Positions 41,313 to 50,929 of a stretch of 64,000 nucleotides of DNA are shown here, piece by piece. Positions within the stretch are counted from its first letter, which is position 1. Every line of letters begins with the position of its first letter. Below the pieces are notes generated by a model that saw nothing but the letters and a program-made list of their open reading frames with translations, had not been told where the DNA came from and searched no databases. Origin of the DNA: Paenibacillus sp. FSL R7-0273 (lineage in GTDB: Bacteria; Bacillota; Bacilli; Paenibacillales; Paenibacillaceae); the NCBI RefSeq assembly GCF_000758625.1, contig NZ_CP009283.1, forward strand, positions 7,086,501-7,150,500, written 5' to 3'. Made by a program: the position numbers and the translations under genes.

Positions 41313-43532
41313 TTACATTTGAGACTCACTGCCGGTTCCAGATTGTGTTGTCCCGCCGGTTCCAGCAGACGGAGCGCCAGTTGGCGGTGTGCCAGTCGGC
41401 GGTGTGCCTCCAGCTGTGCCGCGGTCAGGTCTTGTACCGCCGCCGAAGCCGCCTTGGCCGCGTCCGCCGCCCATGCCGCCCATACCCTGGGCTGCTTCGG
41501 TCACACCGGATTCATTCAGCCAGGTTACGCTGCTGGAGAGGTCAAAGCTTACAACCTCTGTGCCGCCGCTGTAAGTGCCGTCAGTGTATACGCCGTCCAC
41601 TGCGGTGCCTGTCGAGCTGCCGCCGGTGGAGAGGGTGTACGTGCCGCCTTCCTTCAGGTCCGGCGAGCTGATAACTACTGCACGGTAGCTCTTCGCTGGT
41701 GCAAAGGTTGCAATGGTGTTGCCGTCCTTATCCTTCAGGTTTACCAGCTGCCCGGCTTCCTGTGAATCGGTGAAGGTCATGGCGATGGAGTACTGGCTGG
41801 AAGCATCGCCGGGTGCCTGCAGCATACCCGCACTTCCTGCCGCGATCAGATATCCGCCGGTCATTTCAAAAGTTCCGTCAAAGTCCAGGGCGCCGTTGCC
41901 GTCATTAGTCGGACCGTATACAGTAACGGTACCGCCGCTCATTGTGATTGAGCCGTTGGAATCCAGACCGTCGCCTGAGGCATCCACGGTCAGCGTACCG
42001 CCAGTAATTGTAAGCATATTGCTGCCTGCACTTGCGAACTGGTCCTGCCCGCCTGCGGTTTGTCCGGCATTAGTGTCATTGCCGCCCGCTACGTTGACGC
42101 CGTCATCGGAGGCCGCTACATCAATGTCACCGCCGGAGATGGTGATATTGGCGCCTTCAATCCCTTCATAGCTCTTGGTAATGTTAATGGTGCCGCCGGA
42201 GATGGCTGTCAGGCTGTCGGCATGGATGCCGTCATCGCCTGTTTCGATCTGAAACTCCCCGCCCGTGACTGAGATGCTGCTGTTGCTGTGCACCGCATCA
42301 TCTGCGGAGTCGATCGTGAAGCTGCCGCCGTTAACGGTTAGGTCACCGCCCGATTTCAGGCCCTTCATACTGACCGATTCTGTTTCAGTAGCGGTTGCTG
42401 TATCCGTGGAGGCCGCTGCATCATCTGCCGGCATTTCTGGCGGCGTCCCCTGGCCGGCTGCTGCATCACCCGCCGGCATTTCCGGCGGTGCTGCCTGCGT
42501 ACCGTCCGCTGACGGAGCCTGGCCGCGCATTCCGCCGCCGCCCATACCGCCCCCGCCGAAGCCACCGCCCCCAAAGCCGCCTTCATCGCCTGTCTTCACT
42601 TCCGCGCTCTCGCTACCGCCGCCGGTCACCAGATTGTAGGTGCCGCCATCGATGACAAGAGAGGTTTCACCCTGAATGCCATCGTTTGCTGCGGTAATAT
42701 CAAAGCTTCCTCCGAAGATCGCAATGAAGCCCTTCTCTGTGTCTTCGTCATTGGTCGACTTGATGCCGTCGCCCTCTGCTGTAATGGTAATGCTGCCGTC
42801 CTGCACAGCCACCAGGTCTTTACCGACCAGGCCGTCATCCGCAGCCTTTACCTCAATGGTGCCGGAGACGATTTTCAGATCATCTTTGCTTGTAATGCCG
42901 TCGTTGTAGTTGCCGTTAACCTTCAGCGTCCCGGTTCCGTTAATGGTCAGATCGGCCTTGCTAAAAATCGCTGCACTAGGCTCATCTGTAGCTGCATCCG
43001 GGTACACATAATTTGCCCCATCGGTTACGGTATTTACCGTCCCGTCTTCCAGCGTCATGATTACCTTGCCGGCTTCCTTAATGTAGACCGGTGCGCTGCT
43101 GCTGTTCGTGAGCGTGGCCCCGTTCAGCACGAGATGCACGCTGCTGTCATCCTGCACATCGATAATAATCTGGCCGTCACTCAGGGTACCGCTCAGTACA
43201 TAGGTTCCGCCGGCCGAGATTGTTACCGTGCTGCCGGAAGCGACTGCCCCCGAGCCTGTTACAGTGCTACTTGTACCGCTCAGCGCAATCATTGTGGCGC
43301 TATCAGCGCTCCAGTCTGCCGCCACATCTTCTTCATCAAAGCTGACGAGATCAGCCGCCTTCACACTTGCCAATTGTACATCTGATGCAGTCCCGCCAGT
43401 AACTGCTGTAGCCACGGCTGCTGTGGCCGCCGGTGACGGGGTCGATGCACTGCTGGCCGTCCCGCAGGCTGACATTACTGCCGCTAACAGCAGAATCAGC
43501 CCCGCTTTGCTTGCCATTATAAATTTACTCAT
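41313..43532 (-). CDS. Cthe_2159-type carbohydrate-binding lipoprotein
   Basis: 739 residues: lipoprotein signal ending AAVMSAC, a Ser/Thr/Ala-rich linker, then a right-handed beta-helix-like region built of repeats such as SGGTINITKSYEGIEG and TISGGDIDVAASDDGVNV. This is the pattern of the Cthe_2159 carbohydrate-binding family (PF14262), which binds cellulose or acidic sugars through metal ions. Two glycine-rich low-complexity stretches (about 312-332 and near 690-715) and a Thr/Pro-rich tail follow. It heads a minus-strand operon read last after the VTC and DUF4956 genes, and lies opposite the two-component genes. Confidence 0.88.
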   Translation of the reverse strand: MSKFIMASKAGLILLLAAVMSACGTASSASTPSPAATAAVATAVTGGTASDVQLASVKAADLVSFDEEDVAADWSADSATMIALSGTSSTVTGSGAVASGSTVTISAGGTYVLSGTLSDGQIIIDVQDDSSVHLVLNGATLTNSSSAPVYIKEAGKVIMTLEDGTVNTVTDGANYVYPDAATDEPSAAIFSKADLTINGTGTLKVNGNYNDGITSKDDLKIVSGTIEVKAADDGLVGKDLVAVQDGSITITAEGDGIKSTNDEDTEKGFIAIFGGSFDITAANDGIQGETSLVIDGGTYNLVTGGGSESAEVKTGDEGGFGGGGFGGGGMGGGGMRGQAPSADGTQAAPPEMPAGDAAAGQGTPPEMPADDAAASTDTATATETESVSMKGLKSGGDLTVNGGSFTIDSADDAVHSNSSISVTGGEFQIETGDDGIHADSLTAISGGTINITKSYEGIEGANITISGGDIDVAASDDGVNVAGGNDTNAGQTAGGQDQFASAGSNMLTITGGTLTVDASGDGLDSNGSITMSGGTVTVYGPTNDGNGALDFDGTFEMTGGYLIAAGSAGMLQAPGDASSQYSIAMTFTDSQEAGQLVNLKDKDGNTIATFAPAKSYRAVVISSPDLKEGGTYTLSTGGSSTGTAVDGVYTDGTYSGGTEVVSFDLSSSVTWLNESGVTEAAQGMGGMGGGRGQGGFGGGTRPDRGTAGGTPPTGTPPTGAPSAGTGGTTQSGTGSESQM

Positions 43533-43557
43533 ATCGGATCCATCCTTTCAGTCTGTG

Positions 43558-44253
43558 TTAATATTCCGCAGTTGTTGTAGGGCACATTGTCAGCGACAAA
43601 TCCAGGTTGCCGTTCCGGGTGCGGATGGCATCCAGGAATTCCTTCTGGCTTGTATGCTCATCAAGGGTAACGTTATACACCAGCTCATACAGGCTGCCGA
43701 GCTCGGTGGTTCTGATCTTTTTCAGCTCATAAGCGACATTGAATTTGTTAAATACTTCGGCAAAGGCTTCTTCATAGCCCAGATTCTCAGGGATGGTAAC
43801 CTTCAGTGTTTTTTGTGCTGATTTTCTTACGCCAAAACCGGTGCGGTTCAGGATAACCATGATGATGCAGAGAATAATGGTGAACAGGACTGCGTAGCCG
43901 TAAGCGCCGACGCCGCAGGCCAGGCCCGATGCCATGGTGAACAGGACAAAGGTGATGTCTTTAGGATCGCCGGGCGCGCTTCTGAAGCGGATGATGGAGA
44001 ATGCTCCGGCCAGACTGAACGCTCTGGCTACGTTGCTGCCGATTAAAAGAATGATGATAGCTACAATGACCGGCAGCAGCACCATAGTGAGCGTGAAGCT
44101 CTGCGAATAGCCGGCCGGGCTAGTTTTCATATAAGTGAAGCTGATCAGCGCACCCAGCGCCAGGGAGATCAGGATGGTCAGAACCGCATTGCCAAAGGTT
44201 AAAGCCGTGCTGTCGGAGACGGCGGCGAAGATCGAATCAAGCATACAGGACAC
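43558..44253 (-). CDS. DUF4956-family membrane protein
   Basis: 231 residues with four hydrophobic helices in the first 150 (TLTMVLLPVIVAIIILLIG, FSLAGAFSIIRFRSAPGDPKDI, and others) and a cytoplasmic ferredoxin-like C-terminal part. RFRSAPGDPKDITFVLFTMASGLACGVGAY is characteristic of DUF4956. These proteins occur beside VTC polyphosphate polymerases and CotH or Cthe_2159 proteins. Its start lies inside the VTC gene's end (17-bp overlap), so expression is coupled. Exact role unknown. Confidence 0.9.
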   Translation of the reverse strand: MSCMLDSIFAAVSDSTALTFGNAVLTILISLALGALISFTYMKTSPAGYSQSFTLTMVLLPVIVAIIILLIGSNVARAFSLAGAFSIIRFRSAPGDPKDITFVLFTMASGLACGVGAYGYAVLFTIILCIIMVILNRTGFGVRKSAQKTLKVTIPENLGYEEAFAEVFNKFNVAYELKKIRTTELGSLYELVYNVTLDEHTSQKEFLDAIRTRNGNLDLSLTMCPTTTAEY

Positions 44254-44980
44254 TCTCGCTTTCTACTTTGCTGTTTCTCAGCATTTTTTTATATTCATTG
44301 CCGTATTTGGAGAAGCTGGTGCGGTACATCTGGTGCTCGGAGAGCATTTTGGACAGCCAGACCGGAATGGTCTTCTCGGCCTTAACCTCCATCAGCCACT
44401 GGCCCGGCTCCATCAGCAGCTCGCCGTGGGTGCCGTGCTCCATCGCCAGGTCGTACCGCCGGCTTCTGATATTCGTATCAAAGGTGATGCGCAGATCGCG
44501 GTTATTTTTGCAGAACAGCGCCTTGCGGTCATAGGACAGGTACACCATCGGCTTCAGATCGTAGCAGCTCAGGAAGTATTTGATTTCCTCAACCACCTGC
44601 TTGTTCATGTAGTCCTTGTATTCAGGTGCGATACCTGTGCGGACAAAATCGTAAGCTTCGTCCAGCATGAGCGAGGTTCTTCTTTTGTTGACGAGACCGA
44701 AGACCTTCTTCTTGATCTCCAGGTAGACCCTGGAATCGCCATCCGGAACACCGTATGCCCGGAGGCGCAGCTTCTCTTTGTATTTCGGCTTGGACAGGCT
44801 GTTGCGGATCAGCGTATTGCTCGGTGTGTCGTAGTACAGATTCGTAATGGAATAAAACTCATGCTGTTTGTTGTAGTCATCCGGTTCCATATATTCGAGC
44901 AGTTCGTTATAGAGCTTCAGGTAGGCTGCATGATTGAACAGGTATTTGTTTTCATAGCGGTTAAAAACCTCGATAGCCAT
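44237..44980 (-). CDS. VTC-domain polyphosphate polymerase-like protein
   Basis: 247 residues. NRYENKYLF at the start, the Lys/Arg pairs in SITNLYYDTPSNTLIRN, EKLRLRAYG, VYLEIKKKVFGLVNKRR and LRITFDTNIRSRRYD form the tunnel-lining basic residues of VTC/CYTH-type polyphosphate polymerases; WLMEVKAEKTIP closes the domain. Such enzymes make inorganic polyphosphate from ATP. First gene of the three-gene minus-strand operon; the promoter region carries phased TTTACA-like sites shared with the divergent two-component genes. Confidence 0.9.
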   Translation of the reverse strand: MAIEVFNRYENKYLFNHAAYLKLYNELLEYMEPDDYNKQHEFYSITNLYYDTPSNTLIRNSLSKPKYKEKLRLRAYGVPDGDSRVYLEIKKKVFGLVNKRRTSLMLDEAYDFVRTGIAPEYKDYMNKQVVEEIKYFLSCYDLKPMVYLSYDRKALFCKNNRDLRITFDTNIRSRRYDLAMEHGTHGELLMEPGQWLMEVKAEKTIPVWLSKMLSEHQMYRTSFSKYGNEYKKMLRNSKVESESVLYA

Positions 44981-45055
44981 TGGGATCAGATCCTTTCTTA
45001 AATAGAGTGCTTCGTGTGTCTCGCTTGTCTATGAATGTATCTTAGCTGGCGAACC

Positions 45056-45113
45056 TTTAATGAAGCTTAAATAGATTTTACACTGCGTTAATTTTTTTAC
45101 ACCCGCTTTACAC
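45056..45113. promoter_or_regulatory. Ladder of TTTACA/TTTAAT half-sites at ~11-bp phase
   Basis: Half-sites TTTAAT 45056, TTAAAT 45067, TTTACA 45077, TTAAT 45088, TTTACA 45096 and TTTACA 45107. The pair TTTACA-N5-TTTACA (45096-45112) has exactly the 11-bp spacing of OmpR/PhoB-type boxes such as the PhoP box. It lies between the VTC operon and the response regulator gene, so it can serve either. Confidence 0.6.
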
Positions 45114-45258
45114 AAGCCTTCTGCAGCAAAAGAAAACCTCCGCTATATAGTAGAAGTCTTAGATTCTGCCCGCGTGGTTAAGGTTGATTAAAGGTAATCT
45201 TGCTATAATGACGTAAGTTACAGGACAGACATTAAGCTAAACTGGGGATGATGACTGG

Positions 45259-45935
<677 letters not shown>

Positions 45936-45936
<1 letters not shown>

Positions 45937-47267
45937 TGTTCAAAAAGCTCAGAAACCGTTTCCTGATCGTCAACCTGGTGACCATCTCTGTAATGATGCT
46001 GGCCGCCTTCGCTACCATCTACATTATCAACTACTTGAACGTCCAGAATGACATCCGTATGGATCTGCAGCGGATTACGGAGGCCTTTCAAAAGCCGGGC
46101 AGCGGCGAGCACCGCGGCGGCGGGATGGACGGCGGCCTTGGCAGCGGTCCGGCCGGCGCTCCGGATAGCGCCATAGACAATGGAGCCCAGCGTCTGGAGG
46201 GCGGCGGCACCTTTGGAAGAATGGGGGATAATCCGCCGCCGGAGCGGTTCATTTCCTTCATGATCGAGACCGATAACGACTGGAAGCAGACCGGGACACC
46301 CATTTCACAGCTCAGCATGGATGATGAATTCTATGCCCAGGCGCTGCAGACCGCTGTGGATATGAATACAACAACCGGAAGATTCGGGCTGGACGGCAGT
46401 CTCTGGACCTTTGAAGTCAGGCAGACCGCTGACGGGCACATGCTTGTGTTCCTGGACATTACCTCCCAGCAGAAGATTCTCACGAACATGGTCTATATTT
46501 TTACCATCGTCGGTATCGTGATGCTAATCATCCTGTACTTTACCAGCCGTTACTTCGCGAACCGCTCCATCAAGCCGGTGCAGGAAGCCTTCGATAAGCA
46601 AAAGCAGTTCATCGCCGACGCCTCGCATGAGCTGAAGACGCCGCTGGCCATTATTAATACGAATACCGAGGTGCTGCTGTCTAACCCGGACGATACGATT
46701 CAGGAGCAGTCCAAATGGCTGCATTATATCAAATCGGAGACCGAGCGGATGGCCAAGCTGACGAGTGACCTGCTCTATCTGACTGAAATGGATGATTCCC
46801 GCACCGGTATGATCCATGCCCCCTTCAACATCAGCGAAGCGGTGGAAAATATCATCCTGACGATGGAGGCCGTCATCTTCGAGAAGAATGTCGTGCTGGA
46901 GTATGATATCGAGCCTAATCTGAGTGTGAACGGCAACAGCGAGCAGATTAAGCAGGTCGTCATGATCCTGCTGGACAATGCTGTGAAGTATACCGGGCCG
47001 AAGGGTGAGGTCACCCTGTCTCTGCGCAAGCAGCATAACGACGTGCTGCTCTCCGTCACTAATACCGGCGAAGGCATCGCCGCTGAGCATCTGACCCGGA
47101 TCTTTGACCGGTTCTACCGCACCGATACCTCCCGCGCCCGCAAGCAGGGCGGCTACGGCCTTGGCCTCGCGATCGCGAGGTCCATTGTCGAGCAGCAGCA
47201 TAAGGGCAAGCTGTATGCCAGAAGCACAATCGGGGAGTCGGCTACGTTTTATGTGCAGCTCTCTTAA
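45936..47267 (+). CDS. Membrane sensor histidine kinase
   Basis: 443 residues: first membrane helix at about 8-30 (FLIVNLVTISVMMLAAFATIYI), an outer domain of about 140 residues with a Gly/Pro-rich stretch (RGGGMDGGLGSGPAGAP), second helix at about 183-203, HisKA with His in ADASHELKTPLAI, N box NGNSEQIKQVVMILLDNAVKY and G2 box GGYGLGLAIA. The outer loop's glycine-rich segment resembles the Gly-rich parts of the divergent carbohydrate-binding lipoprotein. Overlaps the response regulator stop by 1 bp. Confidence 0.94.
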
Positions 47268-47354
47268 TTAATTGAAATTTTAGATAAACGGCTGAAACCA
47301 GGCAGAGGATACCTCCGTATCAGAGTTATTACCGATAAGGAGGAGATTCACAGC

Positions 47355-48134
47355 ATGTCCATGTTCAAAAGAATGCTCGCAAGCGCCGGGATTGGCGCCG
47401 CTGAAGTCAACCTCATGCTTCATCAGGATGTAGTAAAAGCCGGGGATACACTTAGCGGAGTTGTCCGCATCCAGGGCGGCCGTGTGGATCAGAAGGTGGA
47501 CGATGTGTATGCCTTCGTCAAGACCCGTTACGTGAAGGAGCATAACGATTCCAAGAGCCATGTAGAGGCAACCATTGCCAAGTTCCTGCTGGCTTCCGGG
47601 TTCACCGTGGAAGCGGAACAGGTGTATGAGTTCCCGGTATCCTTCCAGCTTCCGTCCGTTACCCCGGTGACCATGGGCAAAACCCCCGTCTGGATTCATA
47701 CCGGGCTTGATATCAAGGAAGCCCTTGATCCTAAGGATGAGGACTATCTGCAGGTGCTACCTCATCCGCATTCAGCGGTTGTTCTGGACGCTGCAGCCCA
47801 GCTTGGCTTCCGGCTCCGCGAGGTCAGCTGTGAATATGCCCCTCATTTCGGCAAAAGAAACGGCCTTCCTTTCGTCCAGGAATTTGAATTCCAGCCTTCC
47901 AGCCAGTTCCGCGGCCGTCTGGATGAGCTGGAAATGATGTTCTATCCAGATGACCAGGGCGTTGAGCTGCTGCTGCAGATTGACCGCAAGGCACGCGGCT
48001 TATCCGGGCTGCTGGCTGAAGCGCTCGATGCCGATGAGAAGTTCGTGAGGCTGCGCCTGGACCGCGCTCACCTGGCAGCAGGCACCGGCCATGTTGCCGA
48101 CCAGCTGCTTGCAACGATCAGCAAATACGCATAA
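47355..48134 (+). CDS. spo0M: Sporulation-control protein Spo0M
   Basis: 259 residues of arrestin-like fold. MSMFKRMLASAGIGAAEVNLMLHQD, VVKAGDTLSGVVRIQGGRVDQKVDDVYAFVKTRY and the YEFPVSFQLPSVTPVTMGK segment match Spo0M. In Bacillus subtilis this cytoplasmic protein affects entry into sporulation and septum-related proteins and is under sigma-W and sigma-H control. Here it lies 88 bp behind the histidine kinase with its own AAGGAGG ribosome binding site and a strong terminator; no separate promoter is obvious. Confidence 0.95.
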   Translation: MSMFKRMLASAGIGAAEVNLMLHQDVVKAGDTLSGVVRIQGGRVDQKVDDVYAFVKTRYVKEHNDSKSHVEATIAKFLLASGFTVEAEQVYEFPVSFQLPSVTPVTMGKTPVWIHTGLDIKEALDPKDEDYLQVLPHPHSAVVLDAAAQLGFRLREVSCEYAPHFGKRNGLPFVQEFEFQPSSQFRGRLDELEMMFYPDDQGVELLLQIDRKARGLSGLLAEALDADEKFVRLRLDRAHLAAGTGHVADQLLATISKYA

Positions 48135-48148
48135 CGGCTTCTATACAA

Positions 48149-48188
48149 GAAACCGGCTGGACGGATAGTGATCCGTCCAGCCGGTTTT
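48149..48188 (+). terminator. Terminator of spo0M
   Basis: A 16-bp perfect stem (AAACCGGCTGGACGGAT and its complement) with a short loop and TTTTT. Confidence 0.92.
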
Positions 48189-48242
48189 TGTGTTCAGGGC
48201 AGCCGTTCTATGCATAGCTTCTTCTAAGAGGCGGCGGACATT

Positions 48243-49367
48243 TTATTGCAGCAATTTCAATAAATAGCCGCTTAACGCCTGAGCCGCCTGCTCATGGGCC
48301 AATCTCCCCGGGTGGCTTCGTGCGCCGGCGCTTTCCGGTGTCATATCAGGCAGCTGGAAGACCGACACCCTGTTATCACCGGTTGCGCTTATGTAGCTGT
48401 CCACCGCACGGCGGATCGCCGGCAGCATGGGGATTCCCAGCATTCCGTAGGCCCAAACCAGGTGAGCCTGCGGATTGCATTGCCGCAGCTTCACCAGGAA
48501 CGACTCGGCAGCCTTCTCAAAAGCCTCCAGATCATGCTCATTAAAGGAGCCGTCTTCGTTAAGCCGCTGCTTACGGGCTATGCCGCTGGCCGGATCGGTC
48601 CATTCCGGAGAATAAAAGGCGCCGCCGTCGTTGGTGCCCAGATTAATGATAACGGCATCCGGCTGCCAGGCTTCAAAATCATTCTCCTGCAGTGCGCCAA
48701 GCGCCTCATTGCGTTCTCCGCCAAGCAGACCGCACACCTGGCTGTAATACCGGGGGATATTACAGCTGGGATTGTTATCCCAGCTGGTCAGCACGCCCCA
48801 GCCGCTCTGTGAAATAACGCGATAATCCGCCTCCAGCAACTCAGCTGTCAATGCTGTATAGCTGTCAGTTGCGCTGAACCATACCGGAATCCAGTCTTCC
48901 TCCGTCTTGGAGCCCATTACCCCTTCACCGGAGGTGATGCTGTCACCGATGAATTCAAGCTTCAGTGCTTTATCTGCGACCGGCAGGAATTCCCCGTCCG
49001 ACCTTACAGCATGCAGCTGCAGCAGACAGCCCGGATCATCGCTCATGGCCTGCAGCTCCCTGACGATCCGGACATTTTTCACGGTATTTCCGTTCATTCC
49101 CCGGAATACACAAATCCAGCGTCTGCCAGCTGTTAGCATCTGTCTGCTGACAGCAAAACCGTTAATGACAATGCCAATCCACGGCTCGTGCTGGTCATAA
49201 TCAGCCTCGGCTTCAATCCACAGCTCTGATCCCCTGATGTTAAATTCCACTGCGCTGCCAGTCCAGAACAGCGTCAGGGGAGCCAGGCTGCCATTTGATC
49301 TTCCGTGAACCTTAAGATGTGAAACCTCAGACAACGCTGCGGCCTGCAGCTTCCCGTTCTCTTTCAT
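48243..49367 (-). CDS. SGNH/GDSL esterase of carbohydrate-esterase-2-like layout
   Basis: 374 residues. An N-terminal jelly-roll region (about 20-130, AVEFNIRGSELWIEAEADY) precedes an SGNH hydrolase domain with block I GDSITSGEG (Ser), block III NLGTNDGG and block V SHPGRLAHEQAA (His). This two-domain layout is that of CE2 acetyl-xylan/glucomannan esterases. No signal peptide is visible, so an intracellular or non-classical role is likely. It starts 34 bp after the anti-sigma gene with GGAGG and no terminator between, so it may belong to the sigma operon. Confidence 0.87.
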   Translation of the reverse strand: MKENGKLQAAALSEVSHLKVHGRSNGSLAPLTLFWTGSAVEFNIRGSELWIEAEADYDQHEPWIGIVINGFAVSRQMLTAGRRWICVFRGMNGNTVKNVRIVRELQAMSDDPGCLLQLHAVRSDGEFLPVADKALKLEFIGDSITSGEGVMGSKTEEDWIPVWFSATDSYTALTAELLEADYRVISQSGWGVLTSWDNNPSCNIPRYYSQVCGLLGGERNEALGALQENDFEAWQPDAVIINLGTNDGGAFYSPEWTDPASGIARKQRLNEDGSFNEHDLEAFEKAAESFLVKLRQCNPQAHLVWAYGMLGIPMLPAIRRAVDSYISATGDNRVSVFQLPDMTPESAGARSHPGRLAHEQAAQALSGYLLKLLQ

Positions 49368-49401
49368 TCTTACGTTCCTCCCGGCTTTCTCCCAAGTTCA
49401 A

Positions 49402-50205
49402 CTACCCCTGCTTGATTGGTGCCACCAGTACAATCTGTCCTCTCGGCGCTTCTCCGCCTGCGTCCGGCTCTAGTGTGATAGCAACAGTATCGTACTCCTG
49501 AGGCTCAAAGGTATAATACAGCGCGCCGTTGCCGCCCTGTGCTACGAAGGTGCCCGCATTCTGCGGAACATCCCCTTTGATCAGCCACACCTGGTATACC
49601 TCGGTCCCGGTAAGCTCCGGCAGACCCTCGGCCTGTACGACAAGATGTGTACCGCCGGTATCAGAAATGATGGTTGCCAGCCCCTTGGCTGCAGCTTCCA
49701 CAGCTGACGGACTGAGCACAACCGACTCATTCACTTTGATTTGCTGAAGCGGCCCTGAGCTGGCATCCACCTGGCTCTGCAGCTGCCCGACATCCTGGCG
49801 AAGCTGGCCTGTATAGATGAGCAGTCCGACAACCGCTGCTGCAAGCCCTGCACTCACATAACGCAGGAGCGGCTTCTTTCCGGGCACAGGCACAGTCTTC
49901 ACTGCGGGCTTCTGCTCCACCCGGACCGGCTCCGGCACCTCGCTTACAGGCTTTTGAGTCTTCTGCACCGGAGCCTCCGCTTCCATTACCCGGGAGAGAA
50001 TGCGTTTCTTCATGCCTGACGGCGGCTCAGCAGGCTCGGAGGCAAGAGGGAGCAGCTCAATTACCTGGCGGTATTCTTTTACCAGTTTCTCACATTCCGG
50101 GCAATCCTGTAAATGAACCTCAAACCGCTCCATTTCATCGTCCTGAAGTGCGCCCAGCGCATACAACTCAGCCCATTCACACAACTCTGTATTCTCTTCA
50201 CTCAT
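49402..50205 (-). CDS. RskA-type transmembrane anti-sigma factor
   Basis: 267 residues: N-terminal zinc anti-sigma domain with H..C..C in RFEVHLQDCPECEKLV, a linker rich in Pro/Val/Lys, one membrane helix (about 115-135, VSAGLAAAVVGLLIY) and an outer RskA C-terminal domain (about 150-265, containing GTEVYQVWLIKGDVPQNAG). RskA holds SigK inactive until proteolysis. It overlaps the sigma gene by 8 bp. Confidence 0.92.
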   Translation of the reverse strand: MSEENTELCEWAELYALGALQDDEMERFEVHLQDCPECEKLVKEYRQVIELLPLASEPAEPPSGMKKRILSRVMEAEAPVQKTQKPVSEVPEPVRVEQKPAVKTVPVPGKKPLLRYVSAGLAAAVVGLLIYTGQLRQDVGQLQSQVDASSGPLQQIKVNESVVLSPSAVEAAAKGLATIISDTGGTHLVVQAEGLPELTGTEVYQVWLIKGDVPQNAGTFVAQGGNGALYYTFEPQEYDTVAITLEPDAGGEAPRGQIVLVAPIKQG

Positions 50206-50779
50206 GAGCCTGATCCCTCCTTCCCCAATGGATTAACCGCTTCTGCAGCTGCCTCATGGCCAGCCTTACCCTGCTCTTAACCGTCCCCAGCGGAACAGCC
50301 ACATGATAAGCCGCCTCTTGCTGCGTAAGGCCCTGATAATAGATCAGATCCATCACCTGCTGCTGGTCCCTGCTCAGCTCCTGCAGGGCTTCTCTTACCT
50401 GTTCCCCCGCCAGCAGCATTTCGACCATATCCTCAGTCATGGTTCCGGTATCGCGAAGCTGTTGTATTTCCTCAGAGTCTGCGTACTGCTGCGGAGGCCG
50501 TGTATTTGTCTTGCGGAGCTGGTCAATCGCAATATTGCGTGTAACCGTAAACATCCAGGTCGACAGCTTGCCCTTGGAGGAGTCATACTGCTCCGCATGT
50601 TTCCATATCCGCATAAATAATTCCTGCATGACTTCCTCGGCTGCCATTGAGTCCTTCACAATCCGGTATGCAAAGCTGTAAATCATCTGCTCGTACCGGT
50701 CATATAGCTTTTCGAGGGCATCCGGGTCCTTTTGCCTGATCAGCTGCATTAATTGTACGTCGTCAGCGACTTCGTTCAA
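50198..50779 (-). CDS. ECF sigma factor (SigK-like)
   Basis: 193 residues from a TTG start preceded by GGGGG. Region 2 is LYDRYEQMIYSFAYRIVKD with AEEVMQELFMRIWKHAEQYDSSKGKLSTWM, and region 4 is LSRDQQQVMDLIYYQGLTQQEAAYHVAVPLGTVKSRVRLAM. It resembles actinobacterial SigK and Bacillales relatives and sits in the standard sigma/RskA order. The divergent gene at 50930 is a likely target. An 8-bp inverted repeat with ATCCAACT arms occupies the shared region. Confidence 0.9.
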   Translation of the reverse strand: MNEVADDVQLMQLIRQKDPDALEKLYDRYEQMIYSFAYRIVKDSMAAEEVMQELFMRIWKHAEQYDSSKGKLSTWMFTVTRNIAIDQLRKTNTRPPQQYADSEEIQQLRDTGTMTEDMVEMLLAGEQVREALQELSRDQQQVMDLIYYQGLTQQEAAYHVAVPLGTVKSRVRLAMRQLQKRLIHWGRRDQAHE

Positions 50780-50804
50780 TTGTTACCCCCCATTTCCCCA
50801 GCGT

Positions 50805-50854
50805 AGTTGGATGAATAATATTTTAAAATTTATATTCTAAAAAGTGATCCAACT
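50805..50854. promoter_or_regulatory. ATCCAACT inverted repeat in the sigma/exported protein intergenic region
   Basis: AGTTGGAT at 50805-50812 and ATCCAACT at 50847-50854, 34 bp apart, point outward toward both genes. The AAC core is usual for -35 elements of ECF sigma factors. A matching -10 element is not convincing: CGTT at 50867 is closer than the normal spacing. Confidence 0.4.
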
Positions 50855-50929
50855 TCAGAATACTTACGTTCCACTGAGTATAACCGCTTTTGATTAGCGG
50901 CTCAACTTTGAATGAAGGAGTGAACAGAA

